64,000 nucleotides of DNA from Arthrobacter woluwensis. Its GTDB lineage: Bacteria > Actinomycetota > Actinomycetes > Actinomycetales > Micrococcaceae. The notes beneath the pieces are model-generated. The model searched no databases. It was not told the origin of the DNA and was given only the letters and a program-made list of their open reading frames with translations. The stretch lies in NCBI RefSeq assembly GCF_900105345.1, contig NZ_FNSN01000003.1, forward strand, positions 1,674,001-1,738,000, read 5' to 3'. Each line of letters starts with the position of its first letter. The stretch's first letter is position 1. Below are positions 8,403-18,107 of this stretch, piece after piece. Both the position numbers and the translations under genes were made by a program.

Positions 8403-8885
8403 ATGCGTCGTGCTGTGTGCCCCGGTTCCTTCGATCCCATCCATCATGGGCATCTCGAGGTGATCGCGCGTGCCGCGAACATCTTCGATGAAGTGGTGGT
8501 GGCCGTGTCGACCAACCCTGCCAAGAAGTACCGCTTCACGCTGGAGGAGCGGCTCGACATGGCACGGGAGACGCTCGGTTATCTGAGCGGGATCATCGTG
8601 GAGCCGATGGGAGAGGGCCTGCTCGCCGAGTACTGCCACCGCCGCGGAGCGAGTGCCATCGTCAAGGGCCTCCGTTCGTCGAGTGATTTCGACTACGAAC
8701 TCCCGATGGCCACCATGAACCGGCAGCTCTCCGGTGTGGAGACGGTCTTCCTCGCCGCGGAGGGCCGTTTCACCCACATCTCCTCCTCCCTCATCAAGGA
8801 AGTGGACTCGCTGGGCGGGGACATCTCCGACTTCGTGCCCCGTGCCGTGCTCAAGCGGCTCGGCGGCGGCGCGCCGAAGGCCTGA
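8403..8885 (+). CDS. coaD: Phosphopantetheine adenylyltransferase
   Basis: CoaD makes dephospho-CoA from 4'-phosphopantetheine and ATP, the fourth step of CoA synthesis. The 160-residue protein has the nucleotidyltransferase signature GSFDPIHHGH at residues 8-17, KGLRSSSDFDYE, and the C-terminal signature THISSSLIKEV. Length and motifs match the bacterial enzyme. The gene is divergent from the aminotransferase. Confidence 0.97.
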   Translation: MRRAVCPGSFDPIHHGHLEVIARAANIFDEVVVAVSTNPAKKYRFTLEERLDMARETLGYLSGIIVEPMGEGLLAEYCHRRGASAIVKGLRSSSDFDYELPMATMNRQLSGVETVFLAAEGRFTHISSSLIKEVDSLGGDISDFVPRAVLKRLGGGAPKA

Positions 8886-8942
8886 GACCCGGCGGTTAAG
8901 GGTAGGATTTCTGGGTGAACGGACCAGGCTGAGGCCTGCGGT

Positions 8943-8972
8943 TTGAGTCAAGTGCCTGCCTCACGCTAAGAT
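8943..8972 (+). promoter_or_regulatory. Putative sigma-70-type promoter for DUF177-rpmF
   Basis: TTGAGT (8943-8948) and TAAGAT (8967-8972) are separated by 18 bp, a good match to the actinobacterial housekeeping consensus. Transcription would begin near 8979. The ATG at 8971 overlaps the -10 box, so it cannot be the start on this transcript. Confidence 0.6.
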
Positions 8973-9006
8973 GGTTCGTCGGTCCTATGTTCTTTCAGGA
9001 GTTCTC

Positions 9007-9558
9007 ATCAAACGCGATCACCGCACACCTTTGACTATCGACGTCAAGGATCTTGGGCGCAGCCCAGGCAGCATGCGGACCCTGGAAGAGCAAGTGCCAG
9101 CACCAAGTGATCTTGGTGTGCCGCTCATTGGCGTGAAGGAAGGTTCCCCCGTGGAGCTGGACTTGAGGCTGGAGTCCGTACACGAAGGAATTCTGGTATC
9201 GGGAACCGCGGATGTCCTCATCGAGGGCGAATGCGGCCGCTGCCTGGATCCCCTTGCGTATGACCAGCGCGTCACTGTGCAAGAGCTTTTCTTCTACCCG
9301 GACCACGTGTCCGAGGCAGAGGGAGACGATGAAGAGCAACGTCGAGTCGAGCACGATGAGATCGATCTTGAGCCGGTGTTGCGGGATGCGGTAGTGACTG
9401 CGCTGCCCTTCCAGCCGGTGTGCCGGGAAGATTGTCAGGGGCTGTGTTCCGAATGCGGAATTCGCCTTGACGATGAGCCGGGGCACCACCACGAGGTATT
9501 GGATCCTCGCTGGGCTGCCCTCGCGAATTTGCAAGGCCAAACCGGCAAAACCGATTGA
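9007..9558 (+). CDS. DUF177 (YceD) family protein, probable 23S rRNA accumulation protein
   Basis: The protein has the DUF177 pattern: an acidic beta-rich body, GECGRCL, LQELFFYP-like segments, and a C-terminal zinc-like set CREDCQGLCSECG. YceD homologues affect 23S rRNA levels and commonly precede rpmF, as here. The start is uncertain. ATG 8971 sits inside the predicted -10 box. AGGAG at 8997-9001 is followed 5 nt later by an in-frame ATC (9007, giving IKRDHRTPLTIDV), a rare but permitted initiator. The next conventional in-frame candidate is TTG 9031 with a poor Shine-Dalgarno sequence. I give the ATC start tentatively. Confidence 0.8.
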   Translation: MKRDHRTPLTIDVKDLGRSPGSMRTLEEQVPAPSDLGVPLIGVKEGSPVELDLRLESVHEGILVSGTADVLIEGECGRCLDPLAYDQRVTVQELFFYPDHVSEAEGDDEEQRRVEHDEIDLEPVLRDAVVTALPFQPVCREDCQGLCSECGIRLDDEPGHHHEVLDPRWAALANLQGQTGKTD

Positions 9559-9610
9559 TTCAGTGTTGGACCCAAGTTCAGAGATGGACTGAGAGAGAAA
9601 AGAGTTAGCC

Positions 9611-9814
9611 GTGGCTGTTCCCAAGCGGAAGATGTCTCGCTCGAATACCCGTGCCCGCCGCTCCCAGTGGAAGGCTGCCGCCCCCAACCTGGTGAAGACC
9701 GTTGAGAACGGCCGCGTCACCTACAGCCTGCCGCACCAGGCCAAGGTTGTGACCGACTCCGCCGGTACCGAGCTCTTCCTGGAGTACAAGGGCCGCAAGG
9801 TCGCTGACGTCTAA
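9611..9814 (+). CDS. rpmF: 50S ribosomal protein L32 (bL32)
   Basis: A 67-residue basic protein beginning [20 protein letters not shown], the standard bL32 N-terminus. It starts with GTG after a purine-rich GAGAGAAAAGAG stretch. The cysteine pair found in some bL32 proteins is absent, so this is the zinc-free type. It follows the DUF177 gene and precedes rnc, a conserved arrangement for ribosome assembly genes. Confidence 0.98.
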   Translation: MAVPKRKMSRSNTRARRSQWKAAAPNLVKTVENGRVTYSLPHQAKVVTDSAGTELFLEYKGRKVADV

Positions 9815-9830
9815 TCCGCCCCCGGCTGAT

Positions 9831-10526
9831 ATGACGTCTTCACCCGAAGACCTGATGAAGCGTCTCGGCGTCACTCTTGACGCCGAGACGCTTCGTCTTG
9901 CACTCACACACCGGTCCTATGCCTACGAGAACGGCGGGATCCCCACCAACGAGCGCCTGGAGTTCCTGGGCGACTCGATCCTGGGATTCTCCGTGACCGA
10001 CGCGCTGTACCGTGATTACCCGGATCTGCCGGAGGGCGAGCTGGCCAAGCGCCGCTCCGCCGTCGTCAGCACCCGGGCGCTGGCCGGCGTCGCGCGCCAG
10101 CTCGGCGTCGGGGAGCACATCTACCTGGGCCAGGGCGAGAAGCGCACCAACGGGATGGACAAGGCTTCCATCCTCGCGGACACGATGGAGGCCCTGATCG
10201 GCGCCTGCTACCTGAACCACGGGATCGACGTCGCGCGGGACATGGTCATGCGCCTCATGGGTCCCCTTCTGACGGATGCCGCCGCGCTGGGCGCGGCCAC
10301 CGACTGGAAGACCTACATCCAGGAGTACGCGGCCAGCCGTCAGCTCGGCCCCGTCCTTTACGAGGTCACCGGTTCCGGCCCGGACCATGCCCGGGTCTTC
10401 CAGGCCGTGCTCATGATGGGCGGCACCGCCTACGGCACCGGCCACGGCAATTCCAAGAAGGAAGCCGAACAGGAAGCCGCGGGTGACGCCTGGCGTCACC
10501 TGAACCCCGCTCCGGTCGAATCCTGA
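9831..10526 (+). CDS. rnc: Ribonuclease III
   Basis: RNase III cleaves double-stranded RNA in rRNA precursors and mRNAs. The 231-residue protein carries the signature NERLEFLGDS at residues 40-49 with the metal-binding E and D, a second acidic cluster DTMEALIGA, and a C-terminal dsRNA-binding domain ending GTGHGNSKKEAEQEAA. It starts 16 bp after rpmF and is followed 3 bp later by mutM. Confidence 0.98.
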   Translation: MTSSPEDLMKRLGVTLDAETLRLALTHRSYAYENGGIPTNERLEFLGDSILGFSVTDALYRDYPDLPEGELAKRRSAVVSTRALAGVARQLGVGEHIYLGQGEKRTNGMDKASILADTMEALIGACYLNHGIDVARDMVMRLMGPLLTDAAALGAATDWKTYIQEYAASRQLGPVLYEVTGSGPDHARVFQAVLMMGGTAYGTGHGNSKKEAEQEAAGDAWRHLNPAPVES

Positions 10527-10529
10527 TCC

Positions 10530-11489
10530 ATGCCTGAGCTGCCCGAAGTCGAGGTGGTGCGCTCCGGCCTGGAGCGGTGGGCGGTCGGCCGCCGCATCGA
10601 ACACGCGGAAGTGCTCGACGCGCGGAGCATCCGCCGCCACGACGGCGCGCCTTCCCACTTCACCTCCTCCCTCGGCGGCGCCCGCATCAACGCGGCCGTC
10701 CGCCGTGGCAAGTACCTCTGGCTTCTGCTCGAGCCGGCCGGGGGAGAGACCGATCCTCCCGGCCCGTTCCCGGCCACCGCGCTCCTGGCCCATCTCGGCA
10801 TGAGCGGCCAGCTGCTCCTCGAAGAGCCGGACGCCCCGGATGAGAAGCATCTGAAGGTCCGTCTGGGACTCAGCCCGAGTCCCGGGATGCCGGACGAGCT
10901 GCGGTTCGTGGACCAGCGCATCTTCGGCGGGCTGTCCGTCACCTCCCTCGTGCCCACGCTCGACGGCCTGCCCGGCGGGCGTGGTTCCGAGGCGCCGCTT
11001 CTGCCCGGCGAGGTCCGGAACATCGCCCGGGATCTGCTCGATCCCCACTTCGATCCCGAGGCCGTGCACCGGGTGCTCATCCGCCGTCGCAGTACGGTCA
11101 AGCGAGCTCTGCTGGACCAGAACCTCCTGTCCGGCGTGGGCAACATCTACGCCGACGAGGCCCTGTGGGCGGCCCGTCTGCACGGCGAACGCTCGACGGC
11201 GACCCTGCGGCGTCCCGAGACCTTCCGGCTCCTCGACGCGTGCCGCGAGGTCATGGAACGGGCCCTGGCCGCGGGCGGCACCAGCTTCGACTCCCTGTAC
11301 GTGAACGTGAACGGGGCGTCGGGTTACTTCTCCCGGTCTCTGAATGCCTACGGACGGGAAGGGCAGCCGTGCCTGCGCTGTGCCGCCGAGGGGCGGGAGA
11401 CCTTCATCCGGCGGGCGTCGTTCATGAACCGCTCCTCGTACTTCTGCCCCAAGTGCCAGCCGGTGCCGCGGGGGCGGCGAGCAGAGTAG
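10530..11489 (+). CDS. mutM: Formamidopyrimidine-DNA glycosylase
   Basis: MutM (Fpg) removes 8-oxoguanine and other oxidised purines and nicks the abasic site. The N-terminus PELPEVE provides the catalytic Pro-2 and Glu-3 (after removal of Met), the lysine lies in [11 protein letters not shown], the H2TH region contains [20 protein letters not shown], and a C-terminal zinc finger has CLRC and CPKC separated by about 21 residues. At 319 residues it is longer than E. coli Fpg (269), the extra length coming from loops near residues 70-80 and 140-155. Confidence 0.97.
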   Translation: MPELPEVEVVRSGLERWAVGRRIEHAEVLDARSIRRHDGAPSHFTSSLGGARINAAVRRGKYLWLLLEPAGGETDPPGPFPATALLAHLGMSGQLLLEEPDAPDEKHLKVRLGLSPSPGMPDELRFVDQRIFGGLSVTSLVPTLDGLPGGRGSEAPLLPGEVRNIARDLLDPHFDPEAVHRVLIRRRSTVKRALLDQNLLSGVGNIYADEALWAARLHGERSTATLRRPETFRLLDACREVMERALAAGGTSFDSLYVNVNGASGYFSRSLNAYGREGQPCLRCAAEGRETFIRRASFMNRSSYFCPKCQPVPRGRRAE

Positions 11490-11631
11490 TCGCCGTCGGA
11501 CCGGCTTCCGCCAGCCTGACCAAGCCCCTGCGCCGCCGCGCCACCCTCAGAATCCCCGCCACCCCGGGATAGTCTTGGGGGACGCGTATTCCTCCAACCC
11601 GTCCTGAGTCGGCCAGAGAGTCCCCACCACC

Positions 11632-14600
11632 GTGCACCTGAAGAACCTCACCATCCGTGGCTTCAAGTCCTTCGCCTCGGCTACGAGCTTCACGTTCGAG
11701 CCCGGCGTGACGGCCATCGTGGGGCCCAACGGCAGCGGCAAGTCCAATGTGGTGGACGCCCTCGCCTGGGTCATGGGGGAGCAGGGCGCCAAGACCCTGC
11801 GCGGCGGCAAGATGGAGGACGTCATCTTCGCCGGGACTTCCGGCCGCCCGCCACTCGGTCGTGCGCACGTCTCGCTTACCATCGACAACGCCGACGGCGC
11901 CCTGCCCATCGACTACAGCGAAGTCACCATCTCCCGCACCCTGTTCCGCACGGGCGGCAGCGAGTATGCCATCAACGGGACCAGCTGCCGGCTTCTCGAC
12001 ATCCAGGAGCTTCTGTCCGACTCGGGTCTCGGCCGTGAGATGCACGTGATCGTAGGGCAGGGCCAGCTGGACCGCATCCTCCACGCGACCCCGGAGGATC
12101 GCCGCGGCTTCATCGAGGAGGCTGCCGGCATCCTGAAGCACCGCCGCCGGAAGGAGCGCACGCTCCGCAAGCTCGACGCCATGCAGGGCAATCTCCAGCG
12201 CCTCAGCGACCTCTCGGCCGAGCTGCGCCGCCAGCTGGGCCCGCTCGGGCGGCAGGCCGCCGTCGCGCGCCGGGCCCAGACCGTGCAGAGCGAACTCCGG
12301 GACGCCAAGGCGCGCCTCCTCGCAGACGATCTGGTGCGCCTCACCGGGGAACTCGAGTCCGACGCTGCCCGCGAGCAGGCGCTCCGGGAGCGGATCGCCG
12401 TGGTCGAGGCGGATCTCGCGCAGGGCCGCGAGCAGCAGTCCCTCGCCGAGCAGTCGGCCGCCGCGATGTCCCCGCGGATCACCCAGGCCCGCGCCACCTG
12501 GCACCAGCTGACAACCGCCCGGGAACGCCTGCGCGGTCTCGGGCAGCTCGCCACCGAGCGCCACCGCCTGTTGGGCAGCTCGGAGCCCGTGACACGCCAG
12601 AACGACGCTGAGCAGATGGAGCAGCAGGCCGTCCGGGCCCGGGAGGAAGCCGCCCGGATCGCCACCGAGGTGGAGCAGCTGAAGGAGATGCTCGACGTCG
12701 TCGTGAACCAGCGTGCGGAAGCCGAAGCGCTCGCGCGGGCCGAGGACGCCCGGGTGACCGCCGCGCTGCGGGCCGCGGCGGACCGCCGGGAGTCGCTCGC
12801 GACCCTGAGCGGCAAGGTGGGCGCCGCGCGGTCGCGCGTGCAGTCCGTCGAGGCGGAGCTCGGCCGCATCCACGACTCGCTGCTCGAATGCGAACGCCGC
12901 CGCGCGACGGCGGAGGCCGAGTTCGCGTCGCAGGAGGCTGAGCTCGCGGACAGCGAGTCCGGTGAACAGGACCTGGACAGCGAGTACGAGGAGGCCGCGG
13001 ACGCCCTGGAGACGCTCGAAGCGCAGGACGATCGGCTCGCCGCGGAACAGCGCGACGCCGAGCACCAGCTCGCCGCGCTCGGCGCCCGGATCGAGGCGCT
13101 GCGCCAGGCCACGGCGCCCCGGGACGGCAGTGCCCGTCTGGAGGGCCACCCCGGGATTCTGGGAAGCATCGCGAACGCCGTCAAGGTCACGCCGGGCCAC
13201 GAGGCCGCCATCGCCGCGGCCCTCGGGCCGTTCGCCGAGGCGCTCGTCGCGGACGGGGTGGAAGGCGCCGCCCGCGCGCTCGAACAGCTCAAGGACGAGG
13301 ACGCCGGCCGGGCGAACGTGCTGATCGGGCGCCCGGGCGAGCTGGACGGCCCGGCGCGTACCGAGCCGGGGGAAAGTCCCGAAGGCACTGTTCCCACCGA
13401 CGCCGTGCCGGCACACGCCGTCGTGACCGCCCACGGCCCCGGCGGGGAAGCGGTGCTCCGGTTGCTGGAGTCCGTCCTCATCGCCGAGACCCTCCAGGCG
13501 GCCGGCAGGATCCTCGCCGCGGCACCGGACTCCACCGTGGTGACGCGCGAGGGCGACGTCCTCTCCGCCCACACCGCGAGCGGCGGTTCCCCGGCGAGCG
13601 GCTCGCTCCTGGAAACCCAGACGGCCCTCGAGGAGACCGAGCAGCGGCTCAGCAAAAAGACCTCGGAACTGGAACGGCTGCGGTTCGCCCGCAAGGGACT
13701 CGCGGACCAGCTGGAGCAGGCCCGGGAACGTGCCGACGCCGCTCTGGACCGCCTGCACGAGTCCGATGCCACCCTCGCCGCGTCCGCGGAGAAGCTCGGC
13801 AGCCTCAAAGGTCAGCTGCGCTCCATCACCGCCGAAGCCGATCGCCTGCGGGAGAGCCGTGACCGGGCTCAAAAGACCCTCGCCCAGGAGAACGAGAGCC
13901 TGGAAACCCTCGCAGCCCAGCTGACCCGGGCCCATGAGGACGCCTCCCAGTCGCAGGAGGGCGAAGCGATCCAGGACCAGCGCGAGACGCTGGAAGCCCG
14001 CGCCCGTGAGGTCCGGGCCATGGAAGTGGACGCCCGGCTCGCCCTGCGCACGGCCGAGGAACAGCTCTCCAACGCCGAACGCCGGGCGGCCGGACTGGAG
14101 CGCGCGGCCGCGAGCGAACGCCGGGCCCAGCAGGAGGCCGTGGTCCGCGCCGAGCGCCGCCGTCGTCAGGCCGCCCGTGCGGCCGCCGTCGCGGAGGCCG
14201 CACGGCAGGCCGTGCTGGTGGCGGACCGCTCCGTGGAGCGCGCAGCCGCAGAACTCGCCCGTGTGGAAGAGGACGGCAGCAAGTACGACACCCTCCTCGG
14301 AGGCCTGCGCGCCGGGAACGACGCCCTCGCCCGGGAACTCGCGGAGCTGACCGGGTCCGCACACAGGGATCAGTTGGCGCTCACTCAGCAGCGCGCGCGG
14401 ATCGAGGCCGTGGAGCAGCGGGCCATCGACGAACTCGGACTCGGCCCGGAGGAACTCGTGGCCGAATTCGGGCCCCATCTTCCCGTGCCGTCAGCAGACG
14501 GCGGCCAGGACAAATGGGCCGAGCTGCGGCAGGAGGTGGATGACGACGGCAACCCGGTCCCCACGGGTGTGCCCTTCGTCCGCGCCGAGCAGGAGAAGCG

Positions 14601-15228
14601 CCTCAAGCGTGCCGAGAAGGACCTGTCCTCGCTGGGCAAGATCAACCCGCTGGCCCTGGAGGAGTTCGCGGCTCTGGAGGAGCGCCATCAGTTTCTCAAC
14701 ACGCAGCTCGAGGACCTGAAGGCGAGCCGCAAGGACCTTCTGGACATCATCAAAGAGGTGGACGCCCGCGTGCAGGAGGTCTTCTCCCAAGCCTTCGCCG
14801 ACACGTCGGAGCAGTTCGTCCACGTCTTCGGGCGGCTCTTCCCGGGCGGTGAGGGCCGCTTGGTCCTGACCGATCCGGACGACATGCTCACCACCGGCAT
14901 CGAGGTCGAGGCGCGGCCCGCCGGAAAGAAGATCAAGCGGCTGTCGCTGCTTTCCGGAGGCGAACGGTCGCTGACCGCAGTGGCGCTCCTCGTGGCGATC
15001 TTCAAGGCGCGCCCCTCGCCGTTCTACGTCATGGACGAGGTGGAGGCCGCCCTGGACGACGTCAACCTCGGCCGCCTCATCACGATCTTCGAGGAGCTGC
15101 GCGAGTCCAGCCAGCTGATCGTGATCACGCACCAGAAGCGCACCATGGAGGTGGCGGACGCCCTCTACGGCGTCACGATGCGCGGCGACGGCGTCACCAC
15201 CGTGATCTCACAGCGCATGGGGGAGTAG
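11632..15228 (+). CDS. smc: Chromosome segregation ATPase SMC
   Basis: SMC compacts and segregates the chromosome as a dimer with ScpA and ScpB, neither of which is in this window. The 1198-residue protein has N-terminal Walker A GPNGSGKSN near residue 32, LRGGKMEDVIFAG, a first coiled coil (about 170-490), a hinge (about 500-660, GHPGILGSIANAV onward), a second coiled coil (about 670-1010), and the C-terminal head with ABC signature LSGGERSLTAVALL and Walker B FYVMDEVEAALDD. The start is GTG with a weak Shine-Dalgarno sequence. Confidence 0.98.
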   Translation: MHLKNLTIRGFKSFASATSFTFEPGVTAIVGPNGSGKSNVVDALAWVMGEQGAKTLRGGKMEDVIFAGTSGRPPLGRAHVSLTIDNADGALPIDYSEVTISRTLFRTGGSEYAINGTSCRLLDIQELLSDSGLGREMHVIVGQGQLDRILHATPEDRRGFIEEAAGILKHRRRKERTLRKLDAMQGNLQRLSDLSAELRRQLGPLGRQAAVARRAQTVQSELRDAKARLLADDLVRLTGELESDAAREQALRERIAVVEADLAQGREQQSLAEQSAAAMSPRITQARATWHQLTTARERLRGLGQLATERHRLLGSSEPVTRQNDAEQMEQQAVRAREEAARIATEVEQLKEMLDVVVNQRAEAEALARAEDARVTAALRAAADRRESLATLSGKVGAARSRVQSVEAELGRIHDSLLECERRRATAEAEFASQEAELADSESGEQDLDSEYEEAADALETLEAQDDRLAAEQRDAEHQLAALGARIEALRQATAPRDGSARLEGHPGILGSIANAVKVTPGHEAAIAAALGPFAEALVADGVEGAARALEQLKDEDAGRANVLIGRPGELDGPARTEPGESPEGTVPTDAVPAHAVVTAHGPGGEAVLRLLESVLIAETLQAAGRILAAAPDSTVVTREGDVLSAHTASGGSPASGSLLETQTALEETEQRLSKKTSELERLRFARKGLADQLEQARERADAALDRLHESDATLAASAEKLGSLKGQLRSITAEADRLRESRDRAQKTLAQENESLETLAAQLTRAHEDASQSQEGEAIQDQRETLEARAREVRAMEVDARLALRTAEEQLSNAERRAAGLERAAASERRAQQEAVVRAERRRRQAARAAAVAEAARQAVLVADRSVERAAAELARVEEDGSKYDTLLGGLRAGNDALARELAELTGSAHRDQLALTQQRARIEAVEQRAIDELGLGPEELVAEFGPHLPVPSADGGQDKWAELRQEVDDDGNPVPTGVPFVRAEQEKRLKRAEKDLSSLGKINPLALEEFAALEERHQFLNTQLEDLKASRKDLLDIIKEVDARVQEVFSQAFADTSEQFVHVFGRLFPGGEGRLVLTDPDDMLTTGIEVEARPAGKKIKRLSLLSGGERSLTAVALLVAIFKARPSPFYVMDEVEAALDDVNLGRLITIFEELRESSQLIVITHQKRTMEVADALYGVTMRGDGVTTVISQRMGE

Positions 15229-15249
15229 CCCGCGTGAGAAGCTAGGGGG

Positions 15250-16455
15250 GTGAATGACGTCCTCCTTCCCGTGATCCTGTCCATCGTCGGCGCCCTGGTG
15301 GTCATCGGCCTGGCGGTCCCGCTGCTTCTCAAGGGCCGCAACTCCCGGAAGTACACCAGCACGCGTGACGCGAACGATCCCGTGCGTCCCTCCTCGGGCG
15401 GCACCGCCGTCCTGGACCGCGACGACGAAGCGGCCGCCGCGCACGACGCCGCCACCTCACCCTCCGCGGGCACGCTCGTCGAAGAGCCCGTCGAGGAAGT
15501 GGTGCCGGCCGCACCGCTCGTGGAGCGCCCCGCTCCGGTGGCCGGCCGCCTGAACCGCCTCCGGGCCCGCCTGGTCGGCTCGGGCAACATCCTGGGCAAG
15601 GGCCTGCTCGCCCTGCTCTCCAGCGACCGCATCGACGAGGACACCTGGGACGAGATCGAGGAGACCCTCCTCCTGGCCGACCTCGGCACCGAGCCGACCA
15701 CGGAGCTGATGGATGCGCTCCGCGCCCGAGTGAAGGTCATGGGCACCCGTGACACCGCCGAGGTCCGCGCCATGCTGCGCGAGGAGCTCCTCAAGCTCGT
15801 CGACCCGTCCATGGACCGCGCCCTGAACGTGACCCGCCACGCCGAGCGCCCCGCCGTCGTGCTGGTGGTGGGTGTCAACGGCGTCGGCAAGACCACCACG
15901 GTCGGCAAGCTGGCCCGCGTGCTGGTGGCCGAGGACAAGGACGTGCTCCTGGGCGCCGCGGACACCTTCCGTGCGGCGGCCGCCGAACAGCTCACCACCT
16001 GGGGCGAGCGGGTGGGCGTGCCCACCGTCAAGTCCGACGTGGAAGGCGCCGACCCGGCGTCGGTGGCCTACGAGGCCGTGAAGGCCGGCATCGAGCAGGA
16101 AGTCGACGTCGTCATGGTGGACACCGCCGGCCGCCTGCAGAACAAGACCGGTCTGATGGACGAGCTCGGCAAGGTCAAGCGTGTCATCGAGAAGCTGGCC
16201 GAGGTGGACGAGGTCCTCCTGGTGCTGGATGCGACCACGGGCCAGAACGGCCTCACCCAGGCCAAGGTGTTCTCCGAGGTCGTGGACATCAGTGGCATCG
16301 TGCTCACGAAGCTCGACGGCACCGCCAAGGGTGGCATCGTCGTCGCGATCCAGCGCACCCTGGGCGTCCCGGTGAAGCTCGTCGGTCTCGGCGAAGGCCC
16401 CGACGATCTGGCGCCGTTCGACCCCGAGGCGTTCGTCGACGCGCTGCTCGACTGA
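15250..16455 (+). CDS. ftsY: Signal recognition particle receptor FtsY
   Basis: FtsY is the membrane-side SRP GTPase that receives ribosome-SRP complexes. The 401-residue protein begins with a single transmembrane helix (about residues 4-27) followed by an acidic A-rich linker, the N domain (RLNRLRARLV onward), and the G domain with GVNGVGKTTTVGKL, DTFRAAAAEQL, DTAGRLQNK, TKLDGTAKGG and GLGEGPDDL. The N-terminal membrane anchor is usual in actinobacteria and absent from the E. coli form. The start is GTG, closely preceded by a G-rich Shine-Dalgarno sequence. Its partner Ffh is encoded at 20118. Confidence 0.97.
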   Translation: MNDVLLPVILSIVGALVVIGLAVPLLLKGRNSRKYTSTRDANDPVRPSSGGTAVLDRDDEAAAAHDAATSPSAGTLVEEPVEEVVPAAPLVERPAPVAGRLNRLRARLVGSGNILGKGLLALLSSDRIDEDTWDEIEETLLLADLGTEPTTELMDALRARVKVMGTRDTAEVRAMLREELLKLVDPSMDRALNVTRHAERPAVVLVVGVNGVGKTTTVGKLARVLVAEDKDVLLGAADTFRAAAAEQLTTWGERVGVPTVKSDVEGADPASVAYEAVKAGIEQEVDVVMVDTAGRLQNKTGLMDELGKVKRVIEKLAEVDEVLLVLDATTGQNGLTQAKVFSEVVDISGIVLTKLDGTAKGGIVVAIQRTLGVPVKLVGLGEGPDDLAPFDPEAFVDALLD

Positions 16456-16490
16456 GCACTTCTCCGGACCGCACCTCTCCGGAACGTCTC

Positions 16491-16526
16491 CGAAGGCCCC
16501 GCAGGCGAACGCCTGCGGGGCCTTCG
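16491..16526 (+). terminator. Intrinsic terminator-like hairpin after ftsY
   Basis: A perfect 17-bp inverted repeat (16491-16507 with 16510-16526, minimal loop) lies 36 bp after the ftsY stop. It is very GC-rich and lacks a clear T-run, as is common in actinobacteria. Confidence 0.8.
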
Positions 16527-16607
16527 TGCGTCCCTGGGCTGCGCATCCGGCCATGAAACATGCCGGAAACGTTCTGGACACCGACCCTTTACGCCCAGGC
16601 CGGAAGC

Positions 16608-16623
16608 GTAACAACCATGCAAT
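16608..16623. promoter_or_regulatory. Weak candidate GlnR-type site upstream of amt
   Basis: GTAAC at 16608-16612, followed 6 nt later by GCAAT, resembles the a-half/b-half arrangement of actinobacterial GlnR boxes (GTnAC-n6-GnAAC). It lies about 117-132 bp before the amt start. The match is partial, so this is only a candidate for nitrogen control. Confidence 0.25.
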
Positions 16624-16739
16624 GAACCACCAGACCAGGTGAAACACGGGAGGCCGAAAGTTGAATGCAGGACGCCCCGGCGTCAGAGAGAACCACGGGC
16701 ACCTCGCGAGAGAGCCCCTTCGAGAAAGGACCGAAAGCC

Positions 16740-18107
16740 ATGGAACTTACCGCCAGCAATGTGTGGGTCATGGTGGCTGCGGCCCTGGTGTTGTTCATGA
16801 CGCCCGGCCTGGCATTCTTCTACGGCGGCATGACCCGTGCCAAAGCCGCCCTGAACATGATGATGATGAGCTTCATCTCCATCGGCATCGTCGGCGTGGT
16901 GTGGGTCCTCTGGGGATCCTCCATGAGCGGCGGCGAAGGCGTGTTCGAACTGTTCGGCAACCCCTTCGCCACCTTCGGTCTGGAGAACGTCAGCACCCCT
17001 GACGGCCTGATCAAGGCCGGTTACGCCGCCACCTTCGCCATCATCACGGTGGCCCTGATCTCCGGCGCCATCGCGGACCGTGCGAAGTTCGGCGCCTGGG
17101 CGCTCTTCGTGCCGGTCTGGGTGACCCTGGTCTACTGCCCGATCGCGTTCATGGTGTGGGGCGGCGGTCTCTTCGGCCCCGACGGCGCCATCGGCAAGGC
17201 GCTCGGCCCGGCCATCGACTTCGCAGGCGGCACCGTGGTGCACATCAACGCCGGTGTCGCAGGCCTCATCCTCGTCCTGATCATCGGCAACCGCCGCGGC
17301 TTCGGCAAGGACCCGAACCACCGCCCGCACAACATCCCGTTCGTCATGCTCGGTGCGGCGATCCTGTGGTTCGGCTGGTTCGGCTTCAACGCCGGCGCCG
17401 CCACCACCGCGCAGCAGGGCGGCCTCATCTGGATCAACACCCTCGCCGCTCCGGCCGCCGGTATGCTCGGCTGGCTCGTGACCGAACGCATCCGTGACGG
17501 CCACCCCACCTCGCTGGGCGCCGCGTCCGGTGTGGTCGCGGGTCTGGTCGCCATCACCCCCGCTTGTGCCAACGTCAGCCCGGTGGGCGCCATCGGTCTG
17601 GGCATCGTGGCCGGTGTGGCCTCCGCCCTGGCGGTCGGCCTCAAGTTCCGCTTCGGCTACGACGACTCCCTGGACGTGGTGGGTGTCCACCTGGTCTCCG
17701 GCCTCATCGGCACCGTCGCCCTGGGCTTCATCGCCATCCCGCTCGAAGGATCCCGCGCCGGCCTCTTCTACGGCGGCGGCTGGGACCAGCTGTGGTCGCA
17801 GCTGGCAGCGGCAGGCTTCTCCATGGTCTACACCGCGGTCCTGACGGCCATCATCGGCTTCGCCATCCACAAGACGCTCGGCTTCCGGGTCTCGGAGGAG
17901 CAGGAGGAGATCGGCGTGGACCTGTCCCTCCACGCGGAGTCGGCTTACGAATTCGGCATCGCCGGCCAGGGCGGCACCTTCCAGCCGCACGGTTCGCTGG
18001 AGGCCATCTCCGAGGCGCTGGATCGCCGGGCAGCAGAGTTCCAGCGGGATTCCGCCGGATCCAAGAAGAGCGCAGGCAAGGATCGCAAGGAGAGTGTTGA
18101 CGCATGA
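16740..18107 (+). CDS. amt: Ammonium transporter (Amt family)
   Basis: A polytopic membrane channel for ammonium uptake. From ATG 16740 the product is 455 residues with an N-terminal segment NVWVMVAAALVLFMTPGLAFFYGG (the Amt start), about 11 hydrophobic helices, the signature DFAGGTVVHINAG with one of the pore histidines, and the second pore histidine in VVGVHLVSG. A charged cytoplasmic tail of about 60 residues ends SAGKDRKESVDA. The longer open frame from 16665 lacks membrane character at its start and is not used. The stop overlaps glnK by 4 bp, giving translational coupling with its gate protein. Confidence 0.96.
   Translation: MELTASNVWVMVAAALVLFMTPGLAFFYGGMTRAKAALNMMMMSFISIGIVGVVWVLWGSSMSGGEGVFELFGNPFATFGLENVSTPDGLIKAGYAATFAIITVALISGAIADRAKFGAWALFVPVWVTLVYCPIAFMVWGGGLFGPDGAIGKALGPAIDFAGGTVVHINAGVAGLILVLIIGNRRGFGKDPNHRPHNIPFVMLGAAILWFGWFGFNAGAATTAQQGGLIWINTLAAPAAGMLGWLVTERIRDGHPTSLGAASGVVAGLVAITPACANVSPVGAIGLGIVAGVASALAVGLKFRFGYDDSLDVVGVHLVSGLIGTVALGFIAIPLEGSRAGLFYGGGWDQLWSQLAAAGFSMVYTAVLTAIIGFAIHKTLGFRVSEEQEEIGVDLSLHAESAYEFGIAGQGGTFQPHGSLEAISEALDRRAAEFQRDSAGSKKSAGKDRKESVDA

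Noticed and set aside
11422-14478. 1018-codon open frame on the reverse strand within smc
   Set aside because: It is antisense to a well-supported SMC protein. Long antisense frames are expected in GC-rich coding DNA; no family motif is present.
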